Source of the DNA: Hepsetus odoe
Taxonomy: Eukaryota; Chordata; Actinopteri; Characiformes; Hepsetidae
Direction: 5' to 3'
DNA: 64,000 bases
Assembly (NCBI GenBank): GCA_017165825.1
Contig: CM029393.1
Location: 6,385,138-6,449,137 of the forward strand
Shown here: in pieces, positions 37,301-50,800 of the stretch
Layout: the number at the start of each line of letters is the position of its first letter
How positions within the stretch are numbered: the first letter of the stretch is position 1
Notes under the pieces: generated by a model
The model's input: only the letters and a program-made list of their open reading frames with translations
Told to the model about the DNA's origin: nothing
The model's database searches: none
Translations under genes and position numbers: made by a program

Positions 37301-40300
37301 ATACACTACCTCCAGCCAAGAGGGAACACAGAGGTCTGCACATGAACGGAGCTCAGCGTGCAGCACAAACAGACAGAAACATAAGCAGGGGGAAAGAGCT
37401 GCTTTGAGTAGTTTATCCTTGATAATCACACAGCCGAGCACCATCAATAATGAGACAATGAAACAGGAGGAGCAAGAGGGTCATTTTTTTCTGTGCGAGA
37501 TTACTGAGACACAGACTTCTGCTTAAGGGACTGCACTTGGCTTTACCGAAACATCCATTTATCTCGTTACCGGCCTCTTATTCTGATGCAAAGACAGGCT
37601 TTTGGCTGGAGAGGAAGAGACACTGAGTTATAGGGAACAGTATTGTATGACCAGTCTAACGTTAAAGCCAAAAGACCACTGTGGTCATTTCTCAAACACA
37701 CCAGAAGGAAATTAAATAACAGGCTGTTTTCAAATGAGAAGAATACAGAGCACTAGAAGGCTGTCATAATACATGGTAGTCAGGGACACAGTGGCAAACA
37801 CTCACTGAAAGCACTGAATGGAAAATAATAAACTGAATTAAGAGTTTCTTGCATTGGCGCACAACTTTAGTCTTGGTGGACTGGTGTCCAGCAGAGTTTG
37901 GTATTTTCCTATTCAAACAGATTAACCTGGTAACAGATAACAGCAGCGGGGCAGCAGTGGCCTAGTGGTTAGGGAGTTGCCCCCAGGATGGTAGGTTCAA
38001 ATCCCTCACAAGGTGCCCTGAGAGACCCTTGAGCAAGGTACCGTCCCCATCACCGATCCCCGGGCACTTTCAACAGCTGCCTCCTAATTTGATTTCTAAT
38101 TCTTATATTGTACATATACTCTAACATGAATTTTACTTTGCACCCCTGCATGTCAGAAAGCGAAGAAGGCGCAATCAATCAAAAAGTAACCAAATCAGTC
38201 AATATATATATATATAAAAAATAACAACCTGAAACCCTGTACAACATGCAGAGCAGTTTACTCACCGTGATCTGGACTGACAGTTGGCCCTCTCCTGCAT
38301 CCTTGGCATCGATGGTGAACTCCACAGGCAGGCTAGCGGGCAAGCCTGTGGTCAGACCCGGACCGCTAGCACGAACCTTGCTGGCATCATGAGTGGGCAG
38401 GACGCGCAGCTTAAAGGGGCTGGGAAAGGAACAGCGGTGAACCGCAATTACAGTTTAAACGTTATTAGCCTATTTCCTAAGTCCAATTGTAAATAAATGT
38501 AATAGAGCCTAATTACCTGCGTGGAACCTCTTCATCAGCGTACTTCACTGCCACGGAGTAAGGCCCTTCCACAGAGGGAGTGTAAGCTACAGTGTGTGTT
38601 CCATCTCCGTTATCCGTTACATCAACCAGCTCTGCTACACCTGAACAACATCAAAGACTCCCATTAACTAAATTACTGCAATTTAGAGTCAGCTCTTAAT
38701 AAAGTTACAATTAGTGCTCAGCCGTAAAGTGTCACCACCAAGTAAACTACACACTAAACACTGACGAGACCAGACACCAATATTAACTTTGTAAAACAAA
38801 AACGATTAATTTTTCAAAATAAATATCTTATTCAGTATCAATTCAGATCTAATGAGATATTTAATCTTACCTCTGGGTCCAGACACAGCCACAGAGAGCG
38901 GTGCTATTCCAGCTTTGCTACAGTCCACAGTGAAGGACTGAGGGATTTTGGCTCGTACCCCTGAAGCAACACCAGGCCCTGAGAGCTTCACTTTAGTAGA
39001 GTCCACTACGTCCTTCACTGGCACTTTAAATGGACTTCCTGAGAAGAGAATAAGACAAAATACAGTTACGTTTTCAAACATTTATACCAATTTACGTTAC
39101 AGATATCCACTTGTCATTTTGAGGTCAGGTTGTTGGGATTACCCCTGCATAGTAGAATAGTAGTGTTATTCATGCAAAAGGCCAGAAAATAAGATTTTTT
39201 TATGGCTTACAGGTTAAAAAGGTTATGCTGGGTGGAAAGTTTAGTGCTCTAAATTACAGCCTGACAATTCCAATAGATGTGATTTTAGCAACCCTGTAAC
39301 AGTATCTATGTACAGTAAGTGGGAACTCAAACAATGAACTTGGCATGCAAGGACATTTTCAAATATGAAGCATAAATTGGTTACAAAGCATTCCTTTAAT
39401 CCATTATATCATGTTACTCTAAAGTACTTCATGAAGGAACAAGTTAGTGGAATAGCTGCCAGGATAAGCAAGTGAATGGTTTCATTGTTGACATGGATAC
39501 TTTGATGAGAAACAATACTTTCACACAACTACTTCCACATATCTAGTATTTTTAATGAATGCTGAATTTCTAGACTATACATTTACATTTGCAGCATTTA
39601 GCAGACGCTCTTATCCAGAGCTACTTCCATGTCCTAATTACAGGGACAGTCCCCCTGGAGCAACTCAGGCTTAAGGGTCTTGCTCAGGGACCCAGTGGTG
39701 GTAGTGCCAGAGGTGGGATTTGAACCTGGGACCTCTTGATCCATAGGTCCATAGACAAGTATCCTATATATACACATATACATACATACATACATCATAC
39801 ACCATATTATAGCCACTAAAAGAAGCACAGAAGTGTATGTACCTGGAACATGCTGTCCTCCGTAAGTAATGTTGACGTCATAAAGTCCAGGCACATAAGG
39901 AGTGTATTCCACACTGCAGCTGCCGTCTTTGTTGTCTTTGCAGGACATTTTTGACTCAGATGGACCCTCAACCGTGATACCCAGGCCACCAATACCAGCT
40001 CCTCTGCACAGACAGACACCATTAGTCAAAGTCTTTTCTCCTGCTAGCTTGATCAAGAGTGCTTGAAAACAGCCTCAATTAAGCCTTAAAAGACTAGATA
40101 CTTTACTGTTACTTTACTTTATTTTTTCTTTTAAAGGCATAACAAGTAGTTAGACTTTCAGAATATTATATATCTTAAGTGTATATACACTTCTTATGTA
40201 AATGAAAGGGAGAACAGTGGAATGGTAAGGATGCATGGAGTAGAGGCGACGCAGGTGGGGGAGTTTAAATACTTTGGATGAACAGTTCAGAGTAACGGCG

Positions 40301-43300
40301 AGTGTGGAAGAGAGGTGAAGAAGAGAGTGCAGGCAGTTTGGAATCGGTGGAGAAGAGTGGCTGGAGTGATTTGTGACAGACGGATACCAGCAAGAGTGAA
40401 AGAGAAAGTTTACAGGACAAAAGCGAGACCAGCTATGCTATACGGGTTGGAGAAGGTGGTGCTGATGAAAAGACAGGAGGCGGAGCTGGAGGTGACAGAG
40501 TAAAGGATGCTGACAATTTCTTTGGGTGTGACGAGGATGGACAGGATTAGAAATGGGTATATTAGAGGGGCAGATCAGGTTGGACGTTTTGGAGACAAAG
40601 TTTGAAGCAGAATATCTCCTCTTCTACACATTAACACATGTGGTATTGACTGAAATTATACAATGAGAACAGAATCCAGAAGGCATTTAAAGGCAATTGT
40701 GAGGTCTAAGCACTTGTGGGATATTACTTCAGGTACCTAGTGATGATTGAAAACTTGTTTGACTTGTCAGTTAGACCTTCCTCCAGTCCAGGGCCTTTAG
40801 CTACAACTCGAGTGGGGTCACATCCCTCATCCACGGTGACCTGGAAAGGGCTATTGGGCACAGGAGTGTCATCATACAGCACCTCCACAGCATGGGCACC
40901 TATAAGCAACATCACACAGCATTTCATAAACCAAAACGCAATGTAACCCCACTTTCCTCACATCAGGCCAGCAGCTCCAAACACTGTTGGAACACATGCT
41001 GAACAGAAAGAAGTTTATGTAAAATGTTCTCTTTTTGTGTTTTATCAACACAGTGTTCATTTATTTATAATATTAAGTTGACATTTTATAATAAGAGATT
41101 TGGTTTTGGAATGCTTTGCGCTGTACCATTCTCAAAAGGTGTGTACTCCACTTTGTAGGTGCCATCTCCCTGGTCAGTGATGGAGCAGTCTGTGGCAATG
41201 CCTGATGGGTTCTTTATTTGGGCTTTAATATGCTTCCCTCCAACTTTGGTCAAAGCTCGAGCGTCAACAGTGAAGTCAGTAGTGGCCTCCCTGAAGATGC
41301 CTGAACAGGTGGCAAAGTTTAAAATAAAACCCTTAACACAAACCAAATGATGGAGGAACTACTTAAAAAAGAAAACAGAAGAGTACATGGAGCTTGTAAA
41401 GAATGGCATTCTTTTCATAAAGCGATTCATCTCCTTTATAAAAATGTCATCGCCATTTTGTCTTTTAAGTTAAACTGGGATCCTTCACCAGAAACTTTTT
41501 TTTTTTCAATTTTATAAGATGAAGGACCCTCTTTCAAGCTGAGGTCATTCAGAGTATAATGAGATGCAGAGAGGATCCAAAAGAAGAGGCATCTTTAATG
41601 ACAGATCTTTGAAAAGAGGTCGTTAGAAAACCATACATAGTCTAAATACAAGGCATGAGGTCATGGGAACCTCGAAGCAATAAATCTTCTTCAAATGGCA
41701 TGAACTCTTGAAATTCCCTTAGGCCCTGAGAGTTGGCGTACCTTTCTGAAAGTAAAATCTAACTGACAAAACAAATATATTTCAATCCAATGTGAAAGGT
41801 ATGTAACAGAATTCAAAGACCTATTTAATTGCTATAAAAAGCAAATTATACCATATTTAAAATTTAATTTATTCATTATCATCTTCTTATTATCTTTATT
41901 ATTTTCCAAATTTTCATCCACAGCTTGCAGCAGTGAAGCGCGATGATTCAATACATGTTAAAATGTGATTTAAACATCTGCAGTATGGTCTTTTTTAAAG
42001 TGCTTAATAGTCACTTGTTCATCTGCAGTGCCAGTATTTTGACTGCGGCTTTCGTTAATACATAGTTGAAGTATTACACAATGGGCTGAGTGACTATTAC
42101 ACGTTTTGTGGTAGCAGCACAGGCAAAGCATAAAAAAGGAGCTTAATTATGGTTATAGTGACTTGGAATACAAAAGGAGCATACTGATCAAGAAAACAGG
42201 ATTTGATTGCTTTGAAAAATTAATTATAATATTGTGCTTATAATTAAAACTGCACCATTAAATCTAGTAAAAAAAAAAAAAAAAAAAAAACCCTGGAAGT
42301 CTAGTTTAACAATGCTGTGCAATGAAAACCACCAAAGAGGTTTAATTTGATTTTTTTTGCATCATCTTAACACAGCAGCTCCCTTTTACTTTTTGTGCTA
42401 AGTTTCTCTAAATCAACAGTCTAAACAGAAATGCACAAATATTTCTTGGAATAAAAATTCTGCAGAAAATTTAAAGACCGTTTAAAAAAAAAAAAAAAAA
42501 AAGTTGTTTTTTTTTTCCTTTTTTTTTTTTAGACAGCACTTATTTATCATACATCGGCAGATTTGCAACAATAAATGGCATGGATCAAAACTGAGAATTA
42601 AAAAAACCCAACAATTAGAGCATCTCTATTAAGTAAATCTGAATTTCTGCCCTATAAACTCACCTTCTCCTGCAACTCCTGGTCCAAACACCTTCACCTT
42701 GCTGGTGTCGATAGCTGGATCAACTACCACCTTAGCAGGGAAGCTGGGAACCGTCTTGCCTCCATACTTCAGCAGCAGTGTGTACATGCCTGCTGTCAGT
42801 GGCACGTAGGTTACGGTGTAAGTGCCATCCTTATTGTCCAACACTTCAGTCTTGGCCTTTGAGCCTGCGTCAGACAAAGCTTCCAGTACCAGCTGGCCCG
42901 GCCCAGCTTTGGCACAGTCCACGTTCACCACACTGACCTCTCCCACTTTACCACGCTTCAGGCCTGAACCAGAGGCCACCACTTTAGTGTGGTCAAAGGG
43001 GTACTGGATGTCAGCATGGAAGGGAGAGCCAGGGATATGGACGTCCTCAAACAGAATGTTAACCAGGTATTCTCCAGGTTCAGTCGGAAGATAGGACACA
43101 GAGCAAGTGCCATCTCCATTGTCAGAACACTCAATTTTGGCTTCAGTAGGACCCTCCACTGTCAAGCCAAGCCCCCCTGTGCCAGCGCCCTTGGTGTCAA
43201 TGGTGAACTCAGCAGGGTTGCCAACCAAGCCTCCATTCAATCCTGGACCAAAAGCTTTCACCTGTTGAGAACAGTGCCTTAGATATAATTGAAGTAAACA

Positions 43301-46006
43301 TTCTTTCATGGATTAAAAATGAAAGTCAGTTAATGCCAGATACTAGCTGTATGTAATTATGTAATATCCTATATTTAAGTGTATGAGTTCTGAAGCTTGT
43401 AATTATACCATGTTTCAGTAGAGAACATAAACTGAACTTAAATTAACTGGGTAATTAAAGACATCATGGCATTTTGATGATATCACAAGAGAAAAATAAT
43501 TCAGCTTAATGTAAATTGGGATCAAAGCTGATATTCAGCACTTGGCCAGCGTGTATTAAAGCAAAACTAGAGCCTGCTCACCTTGCTAGGATCTGGGGGA
43601 AGTAAAGCCTCCACAGGGAAGGGGCTCCCTGGCACTGGATTTCCATCATAAAGAATGTTCACGGAGTAGACGCCCTCTTCTTTAGGGATGTATTTCACCA
43701 GACTGGCTCCTTTGCCAGGTTGGGGCTCCACCACGCATGGCACAGGTTTACCTGACGGGCTGGTGATGCTGGCCTCTAGCGTTCCCTGACCGCCTGCTCC
43801 CTTTGTGCTGACGGCAAATTCCTGATCTTGGCCAACCTCCACTCCTAAAACAGGTTTAAAAGCAATAACCTTCCTCTGCTCAACTGCTGCATTATGCTTG
43901 AGGCTTTAGTGTGTTGCGCCTTTTTGGCCACTAAACATGTCTTGGCTGAGTGACTTTGTTTACAGGAAGGGGAGATCTGTGTAAATTAGTCTTTTAGCTG
44001 AACCATCAAATCAAGGGGAAATTCTGCAGCAAACCAAGATGAAATAAATTTCATCAAGTTCATTTAAAATTCTATGAGCCCCCACAAAAACACTGTGCAC
44101 AAACCAATAACACGCGCTAATAAAACTCCCGATGAAAATGATGCAATGAAAAAATGAAACCACTTCACAGAGCTCCTTCATACATCATCAACTACTGTGT
44201 GCTGAAAGTTCGAGAACAGAGCACAGAACAGAAAACAGGCGGCACAATGTGCTGCAAATTATTTGTTAAGCACCGCAAAGCCATGTGTGTTTTTTGAATA
44301 GAGCGAGAGAGAGCGAGAGCGAGAGTGTGTAAGAGAGAGCTCTCACTGCTTTCCAGGCCATTGACGTGGATCTTGCTGAGGTCCAGCGGTGCTGCCACTC
44401 CCACAGCAAAAGGGCTTTTGGAGATGGGGTCTCCTCCAAAAGTAACACTTATCACCATTTCACCCTGAAACAAGAAACATCACAAACCCTGATAAACCAA
44501 ACAATTTTGGGGCGAGCATTTGGAACGTTTAGGAAGATGATGCTTTACTCTGAAGCTGCCAGTAAACATCTTTTTATTTTGGAGGGGTTACAGCACCTGC
44601 TGGGTTGGTGTGTACTTCACAGTGTAGGAATAGTCATAGTTGTCGATGATTTCAAAGTCTTGGACAGGCTCTCCTTTGATCGGACCAGAGAACTGCACAT
44701 CCAGAGGAGCTTTTCCTGCTCCTTTGGTATAAACTGTGAAATGAGTAGGTTTTCCACTCTCCACACCTGATAAACCAGGGAAAGAAAAGAAGAAGAAGAA
44801 GAAAGAGAAAACAGAAGACTATGACTGTATTTCATTTTCAAGGGCATAACAAAAGCACAAATTTTAAACGCTCTTCATAAAAGTAGAAAAGCATTCTTCA
44901 ATTAATGTGAAACACACATTTTATTCCAAGTCGTTTCGATCTTATAGTTTTCATGTAAAACACGCAGCAGGTTTTTCCAGATTCTCAAATGAGGTTATGA
45001 AAGCTTTTTTAATCCTAAAATGTGTACACTGTCACCATAAAACTGACCCAAAATAATAAGTGAACAAACCTGCTCGAGCCAACCCCGGTCCATCTGCCTT
45101 AACTTTAGATGCATAATGAGAAGGTTCCACTTTGACACGGAACGGACTTACAGGAATTTCCTATGTTGACAAGTAAACAAAAAAATATTCAGATTATAAA
45201 CAATAAGGAATCATATAGTAGAGCCAGCAAGTTTGAATCCTAATATTAAACAAAAAAAAACAAAAAAAAAAAACAAACACTTTAGAGCTGCTTCATTTTT
45301 AGCCTCCGTTTTGCTTTTTCATTTCTTTCAAAAATTTTGTCTCATTTTAAGGCTTTTTATTTCATTGTATTTTACTTCCTTTATTATTTGGTTAAGCACA
45401 CTGGGATGCCCCTGACCCTCAAGCGTTATTATTCCACTATATCCAAAAATGTTGAACTGGCCTGACTCAACAGCAGAACTAAAAGGACTTCACTCACTTG
45501 ATCCATGAAAAGGACCTTGATGGTGAGTCGTCCAGCTCCAGGCGGGACGTATTTGACGGTGATGGTGTCGTTCGCATTTGGAATGATATCAAAGTCAACG
45601 TCCTCTTCTTTATCACTGATGACATTGGCATCACACTTGATACCAACACTGACATCCCCTACAGGAGAGTCAACAACCAGAGAACTGAAACTGATAATGT
45701 CCATATATGATTTTTTAGATTAAAGTGGGGGAAAGTGAAAGTGTGTTCGCGTCATTGTGAGAACACACAGCACACAGTGAACCACAGCGAAACTGGATCT
45801 CTGCATTTAACCCATGCACAAACACACACCATGCAGCAGGAGGCAGCTATGAAAGCTGCCCGGGGAGCAGTGACGGGGACGGAACCTTGCTCAATGGTAC
45901 CTACTGGTAAGGGGCTTGAACCTACAATCTTCTGATTCTGTGGCTCCCTAACCACCAGGCCACCGCTGCCCCATTATACAAAATATAGATTATAGAATAA
46001 AATGGC

Positions 46007-46037
<31 letters not shown>

Positions 46038-47846
46038 ATTGTTACCTTCTCCAGCTTCTGTGCAATCCACAGTGAAGTGTGTGGGCTCATGAGCTTTTAG
46101 ACCCGCTCTCTCTACTCCAGGACCAAACACTTTCACCTTATGAGGGTGACTTCCTTTTCCAACATGAACCTAAAGCAAAACAGTTTTAAAAAGTTACAAC
46201 AAAGTTAAAAACTAAATTATATTTTATACACACATAAAAAATCCGCATCAATATAAAGGAGCAATAAGTTGCATTTTCCTACTTCGTCTTGATCAAGATT
46301 GTAATCCTGCCTTGGAAACAGAGACAGAACATGTTTAACTGCAGTTTGAACACTGTAGAAAAGAAAAGCATTTCCCCAACCCACAGAGCAGCCTAAACCT
46401 CAATGGTGTATACGATAACACGGCCATATCTGCTTTCCATTACACCACCTTCTGCTACGTATTGCTCCTTTAACCAAAAACTGTGCAGCTATTTAAACAG
46501 GACCATAATATTGGGACGCATACACAACAAAACACAGAGTAAAACCTTAAAACATTCCATCCAAACAGCTTTTCAGGACAAATAGAAATTAAGAACGAAA
46601 TGAGATTCCAAAATAATAAATGTCTTGCACTTACATTTATTATCTATTTGTTCAATTCACAATTTAATAAATCATTCACTGACAGTTTCAGGAAGCAGTC
46701 CAACTTTTAGAATTAAAACATTGTGTCTGTGTGATTATGCAAATCTTCAGGGTTTTCTCAGTTGAGCCACACAGTCCTACTGATTAATGGAAGAATGATT
46801 CAGATCCTCAGAGTTTCAAACAGACATTCAAAAGTGGAAATTCAGAAAACATCAGATGGAGAACAGGAACGGAAACGTCTTGCTGCACATTAAGAGTATG
46901 AATGGGAGGAAACTGACAGTTTGGTCTGATGCAATTCTTTTACAAGTGATTCAGTTACAATGTGAGAAAAGAATGAATTAAAGAAATGGAAATTGCATTT
47001 AAATATTAATTTGTAAAGAAGGATAAACAAAGTTATTACTAAATATTAGCTCAAAAGCAGCAACTGAAATGTGTGTAGCAGGTGAAATTGTTAACAGGAA
47101 ACATTTTATTTGGATAGTCCTTTGTAGATGCTCAATTCATAATCTACACGCTAATATTATATCTACCTCAGAATGCAACACTGAGCTGGATTCTCGTGAA
47201 CGGAACTAAACTGACCCTGCCACTCGAACCCTAAAGTAAAGCTCGACAAGATCCAGATCTGGTCCTGATATCCTCACTATATTCATTTTAACTGCTAATG
47301 GTATGTGACACATTTTATAGGCTACTGGGGACCACCAAAATAAAATGTGACCAAAAACATTAATGAATCAGATGACATACAGTCGCACCAATTCTGGGTG
47401 CTAGTGGTGAAATGACATGCTTTGTTAATTTAGGCATTGAAATAGTATTCAGTGATTATATATTGAAAATAAGCACATTTTCTCCAGACACTTTCGCACA
47501 TTTTAATTCCCAATGTCGGTTTATTTCTGAATTTAACAAACTGGCAAAAAAAAACAAACAAAAAAAAAAAAACATTGTGAACTATTTTATTAAATGTAAT
47601 GTAAAACTAATGTAAAAACCTTTTCAAAAAAAGAAATCAATTTCTAGCCTGTGTGCTTATTTTCACTATTTTGCCTACGACTAAGTGCACATTAATTACT
47701 TGTTATTTTTGTTAGCTTCATTTAGTTCATTAAAACAGATCCAGTGCAAATCATTTAAAAAGTTAACTATGAACACTTAATTACATGCACATCTTCAATC
47801 GATCCCAGCCACAATTCTCTTTAATTATGTAGGCATCCGGTATATA

Positions 47847-47879
<33 letters not shown>

Positions 47880-50800
47880 ATAAATGCAGCACTTTAACTG
47901 TGGGTGAAAGAGCGACACTCCTCAGTATAGGTGGTAATAATAATGATGGGTTTGTGCTTCCGAGCAGCAGCGTCGACTTCTGGACCTGCAGGGTTAGACT
48001 TCACTTCTGACACTTTAGAGTCCGTTAGGAAAGCGGGCTCAGGGTACTGGTTAGTCGATGAGATGTTAGTGGATACTATGATGTTTTCAGGCTCAGGTGG
48101 GCTTACCCTGAAAGGGCTGTTGGGAACGCTGGCCCCTCCCCAGGTCACCGCCACCGTGTGTTTGACGGCTGAGGTGGGGGTGTAGGAGCAGGCATAGATG
48201 TTTTCTCCTTTATTTTTCACTTTCACGTCTATGGGTTCGCCATCAGAGTTCTGACACATTGAAACAAGGCAGATATAAATAAGAACAGTGATGCTTTGCA
48301 AACTAGCTCTGGATATGACTCATACATGGATATTTAAAAATGGGCTTAGATATTAAAATCAAATCTATAGCTGGTTGGTTTATTACTAAGCATTGCATTT
48401 ATTTATTCTACTAATTATGGGTTACTATTACTAATTAGCCCAACTTTTCCACAAAATAACAGGATCTAGGTTTTGCAGACCATCTTTATACCATCGTTAG
48501 ACTGCAAAACCTTCTGATCGCTGATGGAATCTGAAAATCTAGCATGGGGGGGGGGGGGGAACACAGGCAAAGATTTTCAGCTTAATTTGCCTTAAATGGA
48601 CTCACCTGTGCAATGATTTTTAATGGACCTTTGCCTGCATCCCTGGCCTCCACTGTGAACTCAGCAGGCTTATTAATAATACAGCCAGTCTTCTCCAAGC
48701 CTGGCCCATAAGCTTTGACCTGAAACAGTTCAAGGTATTGCCTTTTTATTTCATAGACCAAAAAAAGGCAAGCAATTTCCCTCCCCCAAAAACCTGTCAA
48801 AAAGACTTGACCAAACCATTTATAACCAATAAGCATGGGAAACATCTTCTCAATCTCAAGCTTAAATTAAACTGAGGGGGGGTTTGTACCTGGTCGGGTT
48901 TGCAGGATTTGTTGTCTGGGACAATATAGGCCATGAAGGGACTGTCTTCAATGTCTTCATCATCACACATCACATGGACGGCATACTCTCCAGGCTCTGT
49001 GGGCCAGTACTTCACATCACAAGAGCCATCGTTCTGATCCTCACACTCGATCCGAGCCTGAGATGGGCCTTCAATGGCAAAGCCTGCAAGATACACAAAA
49101 TGCCAAAATAAAAGGCTATTTTACACGGTTCTAAATTCACATCTGGAACAGTCAGTCAACAGCCAACAGTCAGTATAAAAGTTTGTTTAAAAGTCATCTC
49201 CTCCGATACTGAAAGGTCTTTGTGTAGGTGATTCAAGACACAGAGCCTCTTAAATGTCTTCCCTCAGAAGCATGTGTGCTTAAGATGCACTGAAGAATCT
49301 ATTCTGACAATCTTTGGCAGACTTCCAAGACTAGTCAATAAATTATCTTGCAGACCTGTCATCTCTAATTGTCTATTAACACTTTTCAATAGTGCAAGCC
49401 AGAAGAATACATGCTTTCGACTCACAGCCTCTGAATCTTTCTCCTAATGTTCCGTTTTTCTTGCTACTGGCATGCGGTCACCTACTGTCACACTAAGTGG
49501 CTTTACCTTGATGCAACAATATTGAACATATCTGAACAGAACTCACCAAGCACTCCCACATCTGGGCCAACGGACTCGGCCACAAAGTCAGCAGACATGC
49601 CCACAATGCCTCCTTCCAAACCTGGGCCCCATGCTCGGATCTTCTGTGGTCCTGCTTCAGGACCAACCACAACTTCGAAAGGACTACCACAAGCAAAAAA
49701 AAAAAAAAAAAAAAAAAAAGCAAGAGTCAAACACCTCAACTTTACAATGTACTACCAAGTTGTTCCTAAGCTTTGTAGTTTTCTATTAAATAAATGATAC
49801 ATCAGCAAGGGACTGATATGTGAAGTGAATGTGACAGGGTTCTGATGACCACGGGGATGATCAGTTGATCTAGAAGGTGTAATTTCTAAGTTAACAGTGG
49901 GTGATTGTACTAATACACCCCCTTCTTTTCTCTCTCTCAGTCAAGCATTTCAGTGTGTTCCTGCGCAGCAGCAGTTAAAGCCCCAGACGCTGGCCTGCGA
50001 GTGCAGCCATGCATGAGGTCAGCAGACACCAGATCCCCTGGATCTGTGCATAAATATCAGGCCTTAGGGGTAGATCCACCCCTACCCAACAACACCCAGA
50101 CCCACATCGTTTTCTCATCAAGTCTCATCACACCTCATCACACAGGCCATTCATTTTTATTCTGATGAAAGTTTGTTGAAAACTTTGTTTGTTTCGAGGA
50201 CAAGAAACAACAAGTGTGGCCGTGAGAGATGGGTTTTCTTTTAACAAAGTTTAAAAAGGATTAGAAAACTACCAGTCAAATACCAATAAAATACCTTATC
50301 AACTATAAACAATGTGATACTGCCTGTGAGGATCTGGAATTTATCTTGATACATTTGTATCGAAATAATTAGGATTACATTTGCGATGGCAAGCAAATTT
50401 TCAGTGTTTCACTGGCAAACTTTTAAATGGTTAGACTGAAGACAAGAAGGAAAAATAGCTGTAAAACAAGAGCATTTGCCCCCTTGCCATGAGAAAAAAA
50501 AAAAAAAAGTTAAGACACTCCAATTGCTGGGAAAAACAAAACAAACCCTAAACACAGAACATGTATTTCCATTACTCGTCTTGTAAAATTAAACCATATG
50601 CCCTTGATGGTTCCCATTTATTAGGTCTGGTCATCAGTGCCCTAGGAAGCACAGAGGCAGGCTAACACACTTTGTATGTGGTAAATCTACACGGCAATGT
50701 TGCTCCAGACTCCCCGAAGACCCTGATCCAGACAAACATACAAGCTTGCATGTGCATTCGCACACACTCGCATGCAAGACCGAATGACGCAATGCAACAC

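Noticed and set aside
42822..43094. Plus-strand open frames opposite flnb exons (also at 19986-20348, 36530-36871 and 42989-43282)
   Set aside because: Each sits antisense to a conserved, phase-consistent flnb exon and shows no family motif.
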